This document shows, piece after piece, positions 26,121 through 33,903 of a stretch of 64,000 bases of DNA (within the stretch, counting starts at the first letter, position 1; every line of letters starts with the position of its first letter). This DNA is from Streptomyces sp. NBC_00554 (GTDB lineage: Bacteria; Actinomycetota; Actinomycetes; Streptomycetales; Streptomycetaceae), in NCBI RefSeq assembly GCF_041431135.1, contig NZ_CP107799.1, forward strand, positions 3,348,001-3,412,000, given 5' to 3'. Below the pieces are notes generated by a model. That model was not told where the DNA came from. It was given only the letters and a program-made list of their open reading frames with translations, and did not search any database. A program made the translations under genes and the position numbers.

Positions 26121-27727
26121 ACGACGGCGTGAACGGCGTGGCACTCGCCGTCTTCATCTTCTTCTTCCTGGCCGTCACGGTCATGGGCTTCCTGGCCGCG
26201 CGCTGGCGCAGGGCGTCGGACGAGCAGAGCCTCGACGAATGGGGCCTGGGCGGCCGTTCGTTCGGCACCTGGGTCACCTGGTTCCTGCTGGGCGGCGACC
26301 TGTACACGGCTTACACCTTCGTAGCCGTACCGGCCGCGATCTACGCGGCAGGCGCGGCCGGCTTCTTCGCCGTGCCGTACACGATCCTCGTCTACCCCCT
26401 GATCTTCACGTTCCTCCCCCGCCTCTGGTCGGTGTCGCACAAGCACGGCTACGTGACAACGTCGGACTTCGTACGAGGTCGCTTCGGCTCGAAGGGCTTG
26501 TCCCTCGCCGTAGCCGTGACCGGCATCCTCGCGACAATGCCCTACATCGCACTCCAACTGGTAGGAATCCAGGCGGTCCTGGACGTCATGGGCGTAGGCG
26601 GCGGCGAGAACACCAACTGGTTCATCAAGGACCTCCCCCTCCTCATCGCCTTCGGCGTACTGGCGGCGTACACCTACTCCTCGGGCCTGCGAGCGCCCGC
26701 CCTGATCGCGTTCGTGAAGGACACCCTGATCTACATCGTGATCGCGGTGGCCATCATCTACATCCCGATCAAGCTGGGCGGTTTCGACGAGATCTTCAAG
26801 GCGGCGAACGACAAGTACACCGCAGCGGGCGCCGGTGGAATCGTCCCGGCCGAAGCCGGGCAATGGACGTACGCCACCCTCGCCCTGGGCTCAGCCCTGG
26901 CCCTGTTCATGTACCCGCACTCGATCACCGCGACGCTCTCCTCCCGCAGCCGCGAGGTGATCCGCCGCAACACCACGATCCTCCCCCTGTACTCACTCAT
27001 GCTGGGCCTCCTGGCCCTGCTCGGCTTCATGGCGATCGCGGCCGGCGTCAAGGTGGAGAACGGCCAACTGGCCATCCCCCAGCTCTTCGAGACCATGTTC
27101 CCGGCCTGGTTCGCCGGCGTGGCCTTCGCGGCGATCGGCATCGGCGCCCTGGTCCCGGCCGCCATCATGTCCATCGCGGCCGCGAACCTCTTCACCCGCA
27201 ACATCTACAAGGACTTCATCAACCCGGACGCGACCCCCGCCCAGGAGACGAAGATCTCCAAACTGGTCTCCCTCCTCGTGAAGGTCGGCGCCCTCGCCTT
27301 CGTCCTCACCATGGACAAGACGGTCGCCATCAACTTCCAGCTCCTGGGCGGCATCTGGATCCTCCAGACCTTCCCGGCCCTGGTCGGCGGCCTCTTCACC
27401 CGCTGGTTCCACCGCTGGGCGCTGCTCACCGGCTGGGCCGTGGGCATGCTCTACGGCACCCTCGCCGCGTACGGCGTAGCCTCCCCCACCCAGAAACACT
27501 TCGGCGGCAGCGCCAAGGAAATCCCCGGCATCGGCGAGATCGGCTACATCGGCCTCACAGCGTTCATCCTGAACGCCGTAGTAACCATCGTCCTCACCTT
27601 CGCCTTCCGAGCCGTCAACGCCCCCGACGGCATCGACGAAACGTCCCCCGAGGACTACACGGCAGACGCCGGCGACAAGGGCGTACAGGTAGAACTCCCG
27701 CCGGCGACGGCGGGGGCGACTCACTAG
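26117..27727 (+). CDS. Sodium:solute symporter (MctP-like monocarboxylate carrier)
   Basis: This 536-residue protein has about 13 membrane helices. Family signatures are DEWGLGGRSFGTWVTWFLLGGDLYTAYTFVAVP and AIGIGALVPAAIMSIAAANLFTRNIYKDF, the latter being the SSF motif with conserved Ser/Ala for sodium. In rhizobia the related MctP takes up lactate, pyruvate and alanine. The substrate here is inferred from family and from nearness to cstA. It is translated by 4-base overlap with the DUF3311 gene. A C-terminal acidic tail faces the cytoplasm. Confidence 0.9.
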   Translation: MNDGVNGVALAVFIFFFLAVTVMGFLAARWRRASDEQSLDEWGLGGRSFGTWVTWFLLGGDLYTAYTFVAVPAAIYAAGAAGFFAVPYTILVYPLIFTFLPRLWSVSHKHGYVTTSDFVRGRFGSKGLSLAVAVTGILATMPYIALQLVGIQAVLDVMGVGGGENTNWFIKDLPLLIAFGVLAAYTYSSGLRAPALIAFVKDTLIYIVIAVAIIYIPIKLGGFDEIFKAANDKYTAAGAGGIVPAEAGQWTYATLALGSALALFMYPHSITATLSSRSREVIRRNTTILPLYSLMLGLLALLGFMAIAAGVKVENGQLAIPQLFETMFPAWFAGVAFAAIGIGALVPAAIMSIAAANLFTRNIYKDFINPDATPAQETKISKLVSLLVKVGALAFVLTMDKTVAINFQLLGGIWILQTFPALVGGLFTRWFHRWALLTGWAVGMLYGTLAAYGVASPTQKHFGGSAKEIPGIGEIGYIGLTAFILNAVVTIVLTFAFRAVNAPDGIDETSPEDYTADAGDKGVQVELPPATAGATH

Positions 27728-27793
27728 GTACCGGTGGGGGCTGGGGGAAGGCGGTTTTTTTCGCCCCCTCCGCCCCTACCCGTCCCTTGCTTC

Positions 27794-27813
27794 CTGGGGG
27801 CTGCCGCCCCCAG
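27794..27813 (+). terminator. Hairpin downstream of the symporter operon
   Basis: An 8-bp stem CTGGGGGC/GCCCCCAG with loop TGCC lies 67 bp after the symporter stop. A T-run (ttttttt) lies upstream rather than downstream. A near-copy of the same hairpin is at 61165-61183. Confidence 0.55.
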
Positions 27814-28110
27814 ACCCCCGCATCGCGCTGACGCGCTCGTCCTCAAACGCCGGACGGGCTGAAAGATCTCCCCCGGCCGGGTGGGTGGGGGATCGGGACG
27901 GCATCGCCTCGCCCTCGAACGCCGGACGGGCTGGAGGCACCTAGCCCGCGCTGGAAGACGCAGCCGCCACGGGCGGGCGGGGCATCGGGGGACGGCACCA
28001 CCCCACCCTCAAACGCCGGACGGGCTGGAGATACCTGGCCCGCGCTGAAAGCGCAGCCCCCACCGCGCCCCCGAACGCCAGACGGGCCAAGACCCGACAG
28101 GCTGAGGCAA

Positions 28111-28258
28111 GCCCCCACGCACCCGCACCCGCCAGATCACCGAAGGGGACGTGCCGGAACGTCCGCCCGCAGCGGCTGGCGCGTCAACACCGGCACGTTG
28201 GTGAGCAACCGATTCCGCGCCAGACCGAGGACGGATGCTCCGGTACGGCCCCGACCCA
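28111..28258 (+). repeat. 148-bp dispersed direct repeat, copy 1
   Basis: This segment matches 48959-49106 with about 8 differences. The first roughly 82 bases are identical, and the divergence is concentrated in a short block near 28193-28210. It lies 33 bp before the GNAT gene. On the minus strand both copies keep an open frame ending VLTRQPLRADVPARPLR, but without a convincing start. Confidence 0.85.
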
Positions 28259-28290
28259 CGACGAATGTCCGGCGGCGGCACACTGCTCCC

Positions 28291-28794
28291 ATGGACATGG
28301 TCATCAGACGGGCGCAGCCCCACGAATACGAGACCGTCGGCGAACTCACCGCACAGGCCTACCTCGGCGACGGCCTGCTCGACTTCGGGGAGAGCGACGA
28401 ATACCTCACCGAGCTGCGAGACGTCGCCAAGCGGGCCGCCGCGGCCGAAGTTCTGGTCGCCGTCGAAGGCGACCAGATACTCGGCGGTGTCACCTTCGTA
28501 CCGGCCGGCGGCCCCATGGCCGACATCGCCCGCCCCGGCGAGGCAGAGATCCGCATGCTCGCGGTCGCCCCCGACGCCCGCGGCCGAGGAGCCGGAGAGA
28601 CACTCGTCCGCGCCTGCACGGACCGCGCCCGCACCACCGACGACTGCGCCCGCATCGTGCTCTCCACCCAGCGAACCATGCACGCCGCCCACCGCATCTA
28701 CGAACGCCTCGGCTTCACCCGCACCCCCCACCGCGACTGGAACCCGATCCCCCACCTCGACATCATGCTGCTCACCTACGAGTTGCCCCTCTGA
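28291..28794 (+). CDS. GNAT-family N-acetyltransferase
   Basis: This 167-residue protein has the acetyl-CoA pocket AEIRMLAVAPDARGRGAGETLVRACTDRA (about residues 90-115; R/Q-x-x-G-x-G/A) and a C-terminal YERLGFTRTP strand. The substrate is unknown. ATG 28291 has no ribosome site, and CACACT lies 6 bases upstream, so a leaderless mRNA is possible. It stands alone between the 148-bp repeat and the ribonucleotide reductase promoter. Family confident. Confidence 0.85.
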   Translation: MDMVIRRAQPHEYETVGELTAQAYLGDGLLDFGESDEYLTELRDVAKRAAAAEVLVAVEGDQILGGVTFVPAGGPMADIARPGEAEIRMLAVAPDARGRGAGETLVRACTDRARTTDDCARIVLSTQRTMHAAHRIYERLGFTRTPHRDWNPIPHLDIMLLTYELPL

Positions 28795-28814
28795 CACCCT
28801 GAGAAGCCGACACG

Positions 28815-28861
28815 ACACAACATGTGGGGGTGCCACCGCAACCCGGCACTAGATGTATGCT
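28815..28861 (+). promoter_or_regulatory. Two NrdR boxes over the nrdAB promoter
   Basis: ACACAACATGTGGGGG (28815-28830) and GCACTAGATGTATGCT (28846-28861) resemble the 16-bp NrdR box ACACTATATATAGTGT. They are spaced 31 bp start to start, three helical turns, as NrdR requires. TATGCT in the second box is a plausible -10. NrdR, encoded elsewhere, represses reductase genes when dATP is high. Confidence 0.75.
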
Positions 28862-29060
28862 CGTGCTCGCTGTCGCCGCAGGGGAATCCGGTGCGAATCC
28901 GGAACTGTCCCGCAACGGTGTACTCATGCGCACCCGTGCCCCGCACGACCGCGCACGTGGCCAGTCCGAGGACCTGCCGACAGCGCGCCCGGCCGTCCGG
29001 CCCGGGTGCCGACGACGTCCGGGCCTCGCGGAATGGGCCGGTGGACGCGGCGCACCGCTG
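28862..29060 (+). ncRNA. Cobalamin (B12) riboswitch of nrdAB
   Basis: The core GGGGAATCCGGTGCGAATCC and GGAACTGTCCCGCAACGGTG (28881-28920) and the B12 box GCCAGTCCGAGGACCTGCCG (28960-28979) are textbook cobalamin riboswitch elements. Adenosylcobalamin binding should shut off the B12-independent class Ia reductase when the B12-dependent class II enzyme can work. This control is known for S. coelicolor nrdABS. The end point and the expression platform (29060-29124) are approximate. Confidence 0.92.
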
Positions 29061-29124
29061 CCAAAAGCGTGCGCCCGCTCCCCCGTTCCCACAGGCCCCG
29101 TGCCGAGCGAGGGAGAGCCCCCAC

Positions 29125-31566
29125 GTGACCATCGCGCCAGCCGATCCGGCCGCAGCCCTTACGCAGCAGGACCCGGTCACGACGGCCGACCCCGGTGCAG
29201 GCCCCGGTGCAGGCCCCGGTGCAGGCCCCGGTGCCGGTGCCGCGCTGCTGCGGACCCTGACCGACCTCACCGCAGACCTCCCCGACGCCGACCCCGGCAG
29301 GGTGGCCGCCGCCGCGCTGCGCGGCCGCTCCGCCCGCGCGGACGACGCGGAGTTGCGCGAGCTGGCCACCGAGGCCGCGGCGGGCCTGATCTCCGAGGAC
29401 CCGGCCTACTCGAAGCTGGCCGCCCGTCTGCTGACGATCAGCATCGCGGAGGAGGCGGCCTCACAGGGCGTGCGGTCCTTCTCCGAATCGGTCACGGTCG
29501 GCCACCGCGAGGGCCTGATCGCGGACCGCACCGCGGAGTTCGTACGCCTGCACACGCCCCGCCTCGACGCACTGATCGCCGCCTCCGCCGCCGAGGGGGC
29601 CGACGACCGCTTCGGCTACTTCGGCCTGCGCACCCTGCACAGCCGCTACCTCCTCCGCCACCCGATCACCCGCAGGGTCATCGAGACCCCCCAGCACTTC
29701 ATGCTCCGAGTGGCGTCCGGCCTGGCGGAGGACGACACCACGCGCGCCCTCACCGAAGTCGAGGCGCTCTACCGGCTCATGAGCCGCCTCGACTACCTCC
29801 CCTCCTCCCCCACCCTCTTCAACTCCGGTACGCGCCACCCCCAGATGTCGTCCTGCTACCTCCTCGACTCCCCGCTGGACGAGCTGGACTCCATCTACGA
29901 CCGGTACCACCAGGTCGCGCGCCTCTCGAAGCACGCGGGCGGCATCGGCCTGTCGTACTCCCGTATCCGCTCCCGCGGTTCACTGATCCGCGGTACGAAC
30001 GGGCACTCCAACGGCATCGTCCCGTTCCTGAAGACCCTCGACGCCTCGGTCGCCGCGGTGAACCAGGGCGGCCGGCGCAAGGGCGCGGCCGCGGTCTACC
30101 TGGAGACCTGGCACTCCGACATCGAGGAGTTCCTGGAGCTGCGCGACAACACCGGTGAGGACGCCCGCCGTACGCACAACCTGAACCTCGCGCACTGGAT
30201 CCCGGACGAGTTCATGCGCCGGGTGAACGAGGACGCCATCTGGTCCCTGTTCTCCCCCTCCGACGTCCCCGATCTGGTCGACCTGTGGGGCGACGAGTTC
30301 GACGCGGCGTACCGCAAGGCGGAGGAGGCGGGCCTCGCCAAGAAGACCATCCCGGCCCGCGACCTGTACGGCCGCATGATGCGCACCCTCGCGCAGACCG
30401 GCAACGGCTGGATGACCTTCAAGGACGCCGCCAACCGCACCGCCAACCAGACGGCGGAGCCGGGCCACACCGTCCACTCCTCCAACCTCTGCACGGAGAT
30501 CCTGGAGGTCACGGACGACGGCGAGACGGCGGTCTGCAACCTGGGCTCGGTGAACCTCGGCGCGTTCGTCGACACGGCGGCCGGCGACATCGACTGGGAG
30601 CGCCTCGACGAGACCGTCCGCACCGCCGTCACCTTCCTGGACCGCGTGGTCGACATCAACTTCTACCCGACCGAGCAGGCGGGCCGCTCGAACGCGAAGT
30701 GGCGCCCGGTGGGCCTGGGCGCGATGGGCCTCCAGGACGTCTTCTTCAAGCTGCGCGTCCCCTTCGACTCGCCGGAGGCCAAGGCACTCTCCACCCGCAT
30801 CGCCGAGCGCGTCATGCTCGCCGCGTACGAGGCCTCCGCGGACCTCGCCGAGCGCAACGGCCCGCTCCCCGCCTGGGAGAAGACCCGTACGGCCCGCGGC
30901 GTGCTGCACCCGGACCACTACGACACCGAGCTCACCTGGCCGGAGCGCTGGGCGGCCCTGCGGGAACGTATCGCCTCGACCGGCATGCGCAACTCGCTCC
31001 TCCTCGCCATCGCGCCCACCGCCACGATCGCGTCGATCGCGGGCGTCTACGAGTGCATCGAGCCGCAGGTGTCGAACCTGTTCAAGCGCGAGACGCTTTC
31101 GGGCGAGTTCCTCCAGGTCAACTCCTACCTGGTGGCCGAGCTGAAGGCGCTCGGCGTGTGGGACGCGCAGACGAGGGAGGCGCTGCGCGAGTCCAACGGC
31201 TCGGTGCAAGGCTTCACTTGGGTTCCCCAGGATGTCCGCGACCTGTACCGCACGGCATGGGAGATCCCGCAGCGCGGCCTGATCGACATGGCCGCCGCCC
31301 GCACCCCGTTCCTCGACCAGGCCCAGTCCCTGAACCTCTTCCTGGAGACGCCGACCATCGGCAAGCTCTCCTCGATGTACTCCTACGCCTGGAAGTCGGG
31401 CCTGAAGACGACGTACTACCTGCGCTCCCGCCCGGCGACCCGCATCGCCCGCGCGGCACAGGCGCAGGCACAGCCCGAAAAGACCATCCCCGTACAGGCG
31501 ACCGCCGACGAAGACGCCGTCGCCTGCTCCCTTGAGAACCCCGAGTCCTGCGAGGCCTGCCAGTGA
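29125..31566 (+). CDS. nrdA: Class Ia ribonucleotide reductase large subunit NrdA
   Basis: The protein is 813 residues from GTG 29125, after GGGAG and the riboswitch; longer readings would run through the riboswitch. The N-terminus has a 12-bp tandem repeat encoding (PGAG)4, then an ATP-cone-like segment. Catalytic motifs include SSCYLLDSPLDELDS, RGTNGHSNGIVPFLK and NLCTEI. A redox C-terminus ends SLENPESCEACQ with the shuttling Cys pair. It reduces ribonucleotides to deoxyribonucleotides with NrdB. The stop overlaps nrdB by 4 bases (GTGA). Confidence 0.95.
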   Translation: MTIAPADPAAALTQQDPVTTADPGAGPGAGPGAGPGAGAALLRTLTDLTADLPDADPGRVAAAALRGRSARADDAELRELATEAAAGLISEDPAYSKLAARLLTISIAEEAASQGVRSFSESVTVGHREGLIADRTAEFVRLHTPRLDALIAASAAEGADDRFGYFGLRTLHSRYLLRHPITRRVIETPQHFMLRVASGLAEDDTTRALTEVEALYRLMSRLDYLPSSPTLFNSGTRHPQMSSCYLLDSPLDELDSIYDRYHQVARLSKHAGGIGLSYSRIRSRGSLIRGTNGHSNGIVPFLKTLDASVAAVNQGGRRKGAAAVYLETWHSDIEEFLELRDNTGEDARRTHNLNLAHWIPDEFMRRVNEDAIWSLFSPSDVPDLVDLWGDEFDAAYRKAEEAGLAKKTIPARDLYGRMMRTLAQTGNGWMTFKDAANRTANQTAEPGHTVHSSNLCTEILEVTDDGETAVCNLGSVNLGAFVDTAAGDIDWERLDETVRTAVTFLDRVVDINFYPTEQAGRSNAKWRPVGLGAMGLQDVFFKLRVPFDSPEAKALSTRIAERVMLAAYEASADLAERNGPLPAWEKTRTARGVLHPDHYDTELTWPERWAALRERIASTGMRNSLLLAIAPTATIASIAGVYECIEPQVSNLFKRETLSGEFLQVNSYLVAELKALGVWDAQTREALRESNGSVQGFTWVPQDVRDLYRTAWEIPQRGLIDMAAARTPFLDQAQSLNLFLETPTIGKLSSMYSYAWKSGLKTTYYLRSRPATRIARAAQAQAQPEKTIPVQATADEDAVACSLENPESCEACQ

Positions 31567-32576
31567 GTACCCCCCAGAAGAATCTTCTCGACCCGGGCTT
31601 CGAGCTGACTCTCCGCCCCATGCGCTACCCCGACTTCTACGAGCGCTACCGGGACGCCATCAAGAACACCTGGACCGTCGAGGAGGTCGACCTCCACTCG
31701 GACGTCGCCGATCTCGCGAAGCTGTCGGCGGGCGAGCAGCACATGATCGGCCGCCTGGTCGCGTTCTTCGCGACGGGTGACTCGATCGTGGCGAACAACC
31801 TGGTGCTGACGCTGTACAAGCACATCAACTCCCCGGAGGCGCGGCTGTACTTGAGCCGTCAGCTCTTCGAGGAAGCGGTCCACGTCCAGTTCTACCTGAC
31901 GCTGCTCGACACCTATCTCCCCGACCCGGAGGACCGTACGGCCGCCTTCGATGCCGTGGAGAACATCCCCTCCATCCGCGAGAAGGCAGAGTTCTGCTTC
32001 AAGTGGATCAACGAGGTCGAGAAGCTGGACCGCCTGGAGACCAAGGCCGACCGCCGCCGCTTCCTGCTCAACCTCATCTGCTTCGCCGCGTGCATCGAGG
32101 GGCTCTTCTTCTACGGCGCCTTCGCGTACGTCTACTGGTTCCGCAGTCGGGGTCTGCTGCACGGCCTGGCGACGGGCACCAACTGGGTGTTCCGCGACGA
32201 GACGATGCACATGTCCTTCGCGTTCGAGGTGGTCGACACCGTCCGCAAGGAGGAGCCGGAGCTCTTCGACGACCTGCTTCAGCAGGAGGTCACGGACATG
32301 CTGCGGGAGGCTGTCGAGGCCGAGCTGCAGTTCGGGCGTGATCTGTGCGGTGAGGGTCTGCCGGGCATGAACACCGAGTCGATGCGCCAGTACCTGGAGT
32401 GCGTGGCCGACCAGCGCCTCCAGCGCCTGGGCTTCGCTCCGGTGTACGGCTCGGAGAACCCGTTCTCCTTCATGGAGCTGCAGGGCGTCCAGGAACTGAC
32501 CAACTTCTTCGAGCGCCGCCCGTCCGCCTACCAGGTCGCGGTGGAGGGCACCGTCGACCTGGACGAGGACTTCTAG
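31563..32576 (+). CDS. nrdB: Class Ia ribonucleotide reductase small subunit NrdB
   Basis: This 337-residue ferritin-like protein carries the di-iron/tyrosyl radical site. The carboxylate and His ligands are in WTVEEVDLHSDV, RQLFEEAVHVQFY and FRDETMHMSFAFEV, and the radical Tyr is expected between the helix pair. The C-terminus EGTVDLDEDF is the acidic tail that docks to NrdA. GTG 31563 overlaps the nrdA stop. A 12-bp hairpin directly follows the stop, so most transcripts probably end there. Confidence 0.95.
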   Translation: MSTPQKNLLDPGFELTLRPMRYPDFYERYRDAIKNTWTVEEVDLHSDVADLAKLSAGEQHMIGRLVAFFATGDSIVANNLVLTLYKHINSPEARLYLSRQLFEEAVHVQFYLTLLDTYLPDPEDRTAAFDAVENIPSIREKAEFCFKWINEVEKLDRLETKADRRRFLLNLICFAACIEGLFFYGAFAYVYWFRSRGLLHGLATGTNWVFRDETMHMSFAFEVVDTVRKEEPELFDDLLQQEVTDMLREAVEAELQFGRDLCGEGLPGMNTESMRQYLECVADQRLQRLGFAPVYGSENPFSFMELQGVQELTNFFERRPSAYQVAVEGTVDLDEDF

Positions 32577-32582
32577 TCGCAG

Positions 32583-32616
32583 TGACCGTCCCCGGCCGCA
32601 AGGGCGGGGACGGTCA
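32583..32616. terminator. Hairpin between nrdB and the antisense small gene
   Basis: The stem TGACCGTCCCCG (32583-32594) pairs with CGGGGACGGTCA (32605-32616) around a 10-base loop, 7 bases after the nrdB stop. It can terminate nrdAB from the left and the small minus-strand gene from the right. Confidence 0.75.
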
Positions 32617-32628
32617 ACTCGACGGTTC

Positions 32629-32820
32629 TCACGCCGCACGCACGACATCGTGCGTGGTGAGGCCGCGCCGGCTCCGGCCGGCCGAGGCCTGGCCGGACCG
32701 GTGGCCGGCCGCCCGGAGCTGCCGGTCGACGCGCAGCTCGTGGGCGTATCCGACCAGCGCGGGGAGGGCCAGGATCAGGAGGATTCCGAGGACGACGAGT
32801 GTGTCGGTGATTGCGTTCAT
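32629..32820 (-). CDS. Small single-span membrane protein, 63 aa
   Basis: MNAITDTLVVLGILLILALP starts a single helix, followed by ALVGYAHELRVDRQLRAAGHRSG and a basic, Ser/Arg-rich tail. ATG 32820 has GGGGAC just before it. It has the look of a genuine conserved Streptomyces micro-membrane protein with a cytoplasmic RVDRQLR helix. It lies antisense between nrdB and nrdS, splitting what is described elsewhere as one operon. Function unknown. Confidence 0.65.
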   Translation of the reverse strand: MNAITDTLVVLGILLILALPALVGYAHELRVDRQLRAAGHRSGQASAGRSRRGLTTHDVVRAA

Positions 32821-32913
32821 GTCCCCACTGTCGCGCCGATCGCCCGCCGGGGTCAGTGGCAGGACTGCCGTAGACCATCGAATTACTGCCACTTCTGAGG
32901 CACACTGGTAAAC

Positions 32914-33879
32914 ATGCTGAAGAACGTGGCCGTCGCCCTGCTCGACGGCGTACATCCTTTCGAACTCGGCGTCGTCTGCGAGGTGTTCGGCCTCGACCGG
33001 AGCGACGAGGGCCTGCCCGTGTACGACTTCGCGGTCGTCTCGGCGGAGGGCCCGACGCTCACCACCCATGTCCCCGGGTTCACGGTCTCCACCCCCTACG
33101 GCCTGGACCGGCTCGACGAGGCCGACCTGGTCGTCGTACCGGCCGGGAACGACTACATCGGGCGCAACTACCCGCCCGAACTGCTCGCCGCCCTGCGCCG
33201 GGCCACCGAGCGCGGCGCCCGCGTACTCAGCGTCTGCTCCGGGGTCTTCGTGCTCGGCGCGGCGGGGCTGCTGGACGGACGGCGCTGCGCGGCGCACTGG
33301 AAGCAGGTGGACGAGCTCGCCCGGCGCCACCCGCGGGCGATCGTCGAACCGGATGTGCTGTACGTCGACGAGGACCCCGTCATCACCTCGGCCGGCACCG
33401 CCTCCGGAATCGACGCCTGCCTGCACATCGTCCGCAAGGAGCAGGGTCCCGAGGTCGCCAACGCCATCGCGCGGCGCATGGTGGTGCCCCCGCACCGCGA
33501 CGGCGGCCAGGCCCAGTACATCGAGCGGCCGCTGCCGAACACCCCCTGCGACACGGTCGGTGAGGTGCTCATCTGGATGGAGCGCAACCTCGACGAGGAG
33601 GTGACCGTCGAGCAGCTCGCGGCCCGCGCCCACATGTCCCCGCGCACCTTCGCGCGCCGCTTCCAGCAGGAGACGGGCACCACCCCGTACCGCTGGATCC
33701 TGCGCCAACGGGTGCTGTTGGCGCAGGAGTTGCTGGAGGCGTCGGACGAGACGATGGACGCGATCGCGGGCCGCACCGGCTTCGGGAACGCGGCGGCGCT
33801 GCGCCACCAGTTCGTACGGAGTCTGGGCACGACCCCGCAGGCGTACCGGCGCACGTTCAGGGGCCCGCAGGCTGCCTGA
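32914..33879 (+). CDS. nrdS: AraC-family regulator with DJ-1/PfpI domain (NrdS position)
   Basis: This 321-residue protein has a DJ-1/PfpI-like class I amidotransferase domain at residues 1-175, with VLSVCSGVFVLGAAGLLDGRRCAAHW carrying the Cys elbow. A C-terminal AraC helix-turn-helix pair follows (VEQLAARAHMSPRTFARRFQQETGTTPYRWILRQR and GNAAALRHQFVRSLGTTP). GlxA/FtrA-type regulators share this fusion. By position it is the nrdS gene downstream of nrdAB in S. coelicolor, but here a terminator and an antisense gene intervene, so it may have its own promoter. It is convergent with cyp170A1. Confidence 0.85.
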   Translation: MLKNVAVALLDGVHPFELGVVCEVFGLDRSDEGLPVYDFAVVSAEGPTLTTHVPGFTVSTPYGLDRLDEADLVVVPAGNDYIGRNYPPELLAALRRATERGARVLSVCSGVFVLGAAGLLDGRRCAAHWKQVDELARRHPRAIVEPDVLYVDEDPVITSAGTASGIDACLHIVRKEQGPEVANAIARRMVVPPHRDGGQAQYIERPLPNTPCDTVGEVLIWMERNLDEEVTVEQLAARAHMSPRTFARRFQQETGTTPYRWILRQRVLLAQELLEASDETMDAIAGRTGFGNAAALRHQFVRSLGTTPQAYRRTFRGPQAA

Positions 33880-33903
33880 ACGCGCACCAGTACGGACGCG
33901 GGG

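Larger units (their letters stand above)
27728..28290. repeat. 563-bp gene-free region packed with Streptomyces intergenic repeats
   Basis: A GC hairpin CTGGGGGC-TGCC-GCCCCCAG (27794-27813) may terminate the symporter operon. Four copies of a CTCAAACGCCGGACGGGCTG-type element lie at about 27840, 27912, 28009 and 28072. The inverse form recurs at 52936, 60977, 61048 and 61119. The end of the gap (28111-28258) is one copy of a 148-bp repeat. No ORF here is convincing. Confidence 0.75.

Noticed and set aside
28137..28349. Minus-strand small gene inside the 148-bp repeat
   Set aside because: The shared frame ends VLTRQPLRADVPARPLR in both copies but starts differ and run into the neighbouring gene; kept only as a repeat finding.
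28822..29124. Extended N-terminus of NrdA from 28822
   Set aside because: That reading runs through the NrdR box and the B12 riboswitch and begins without a ribosome site.
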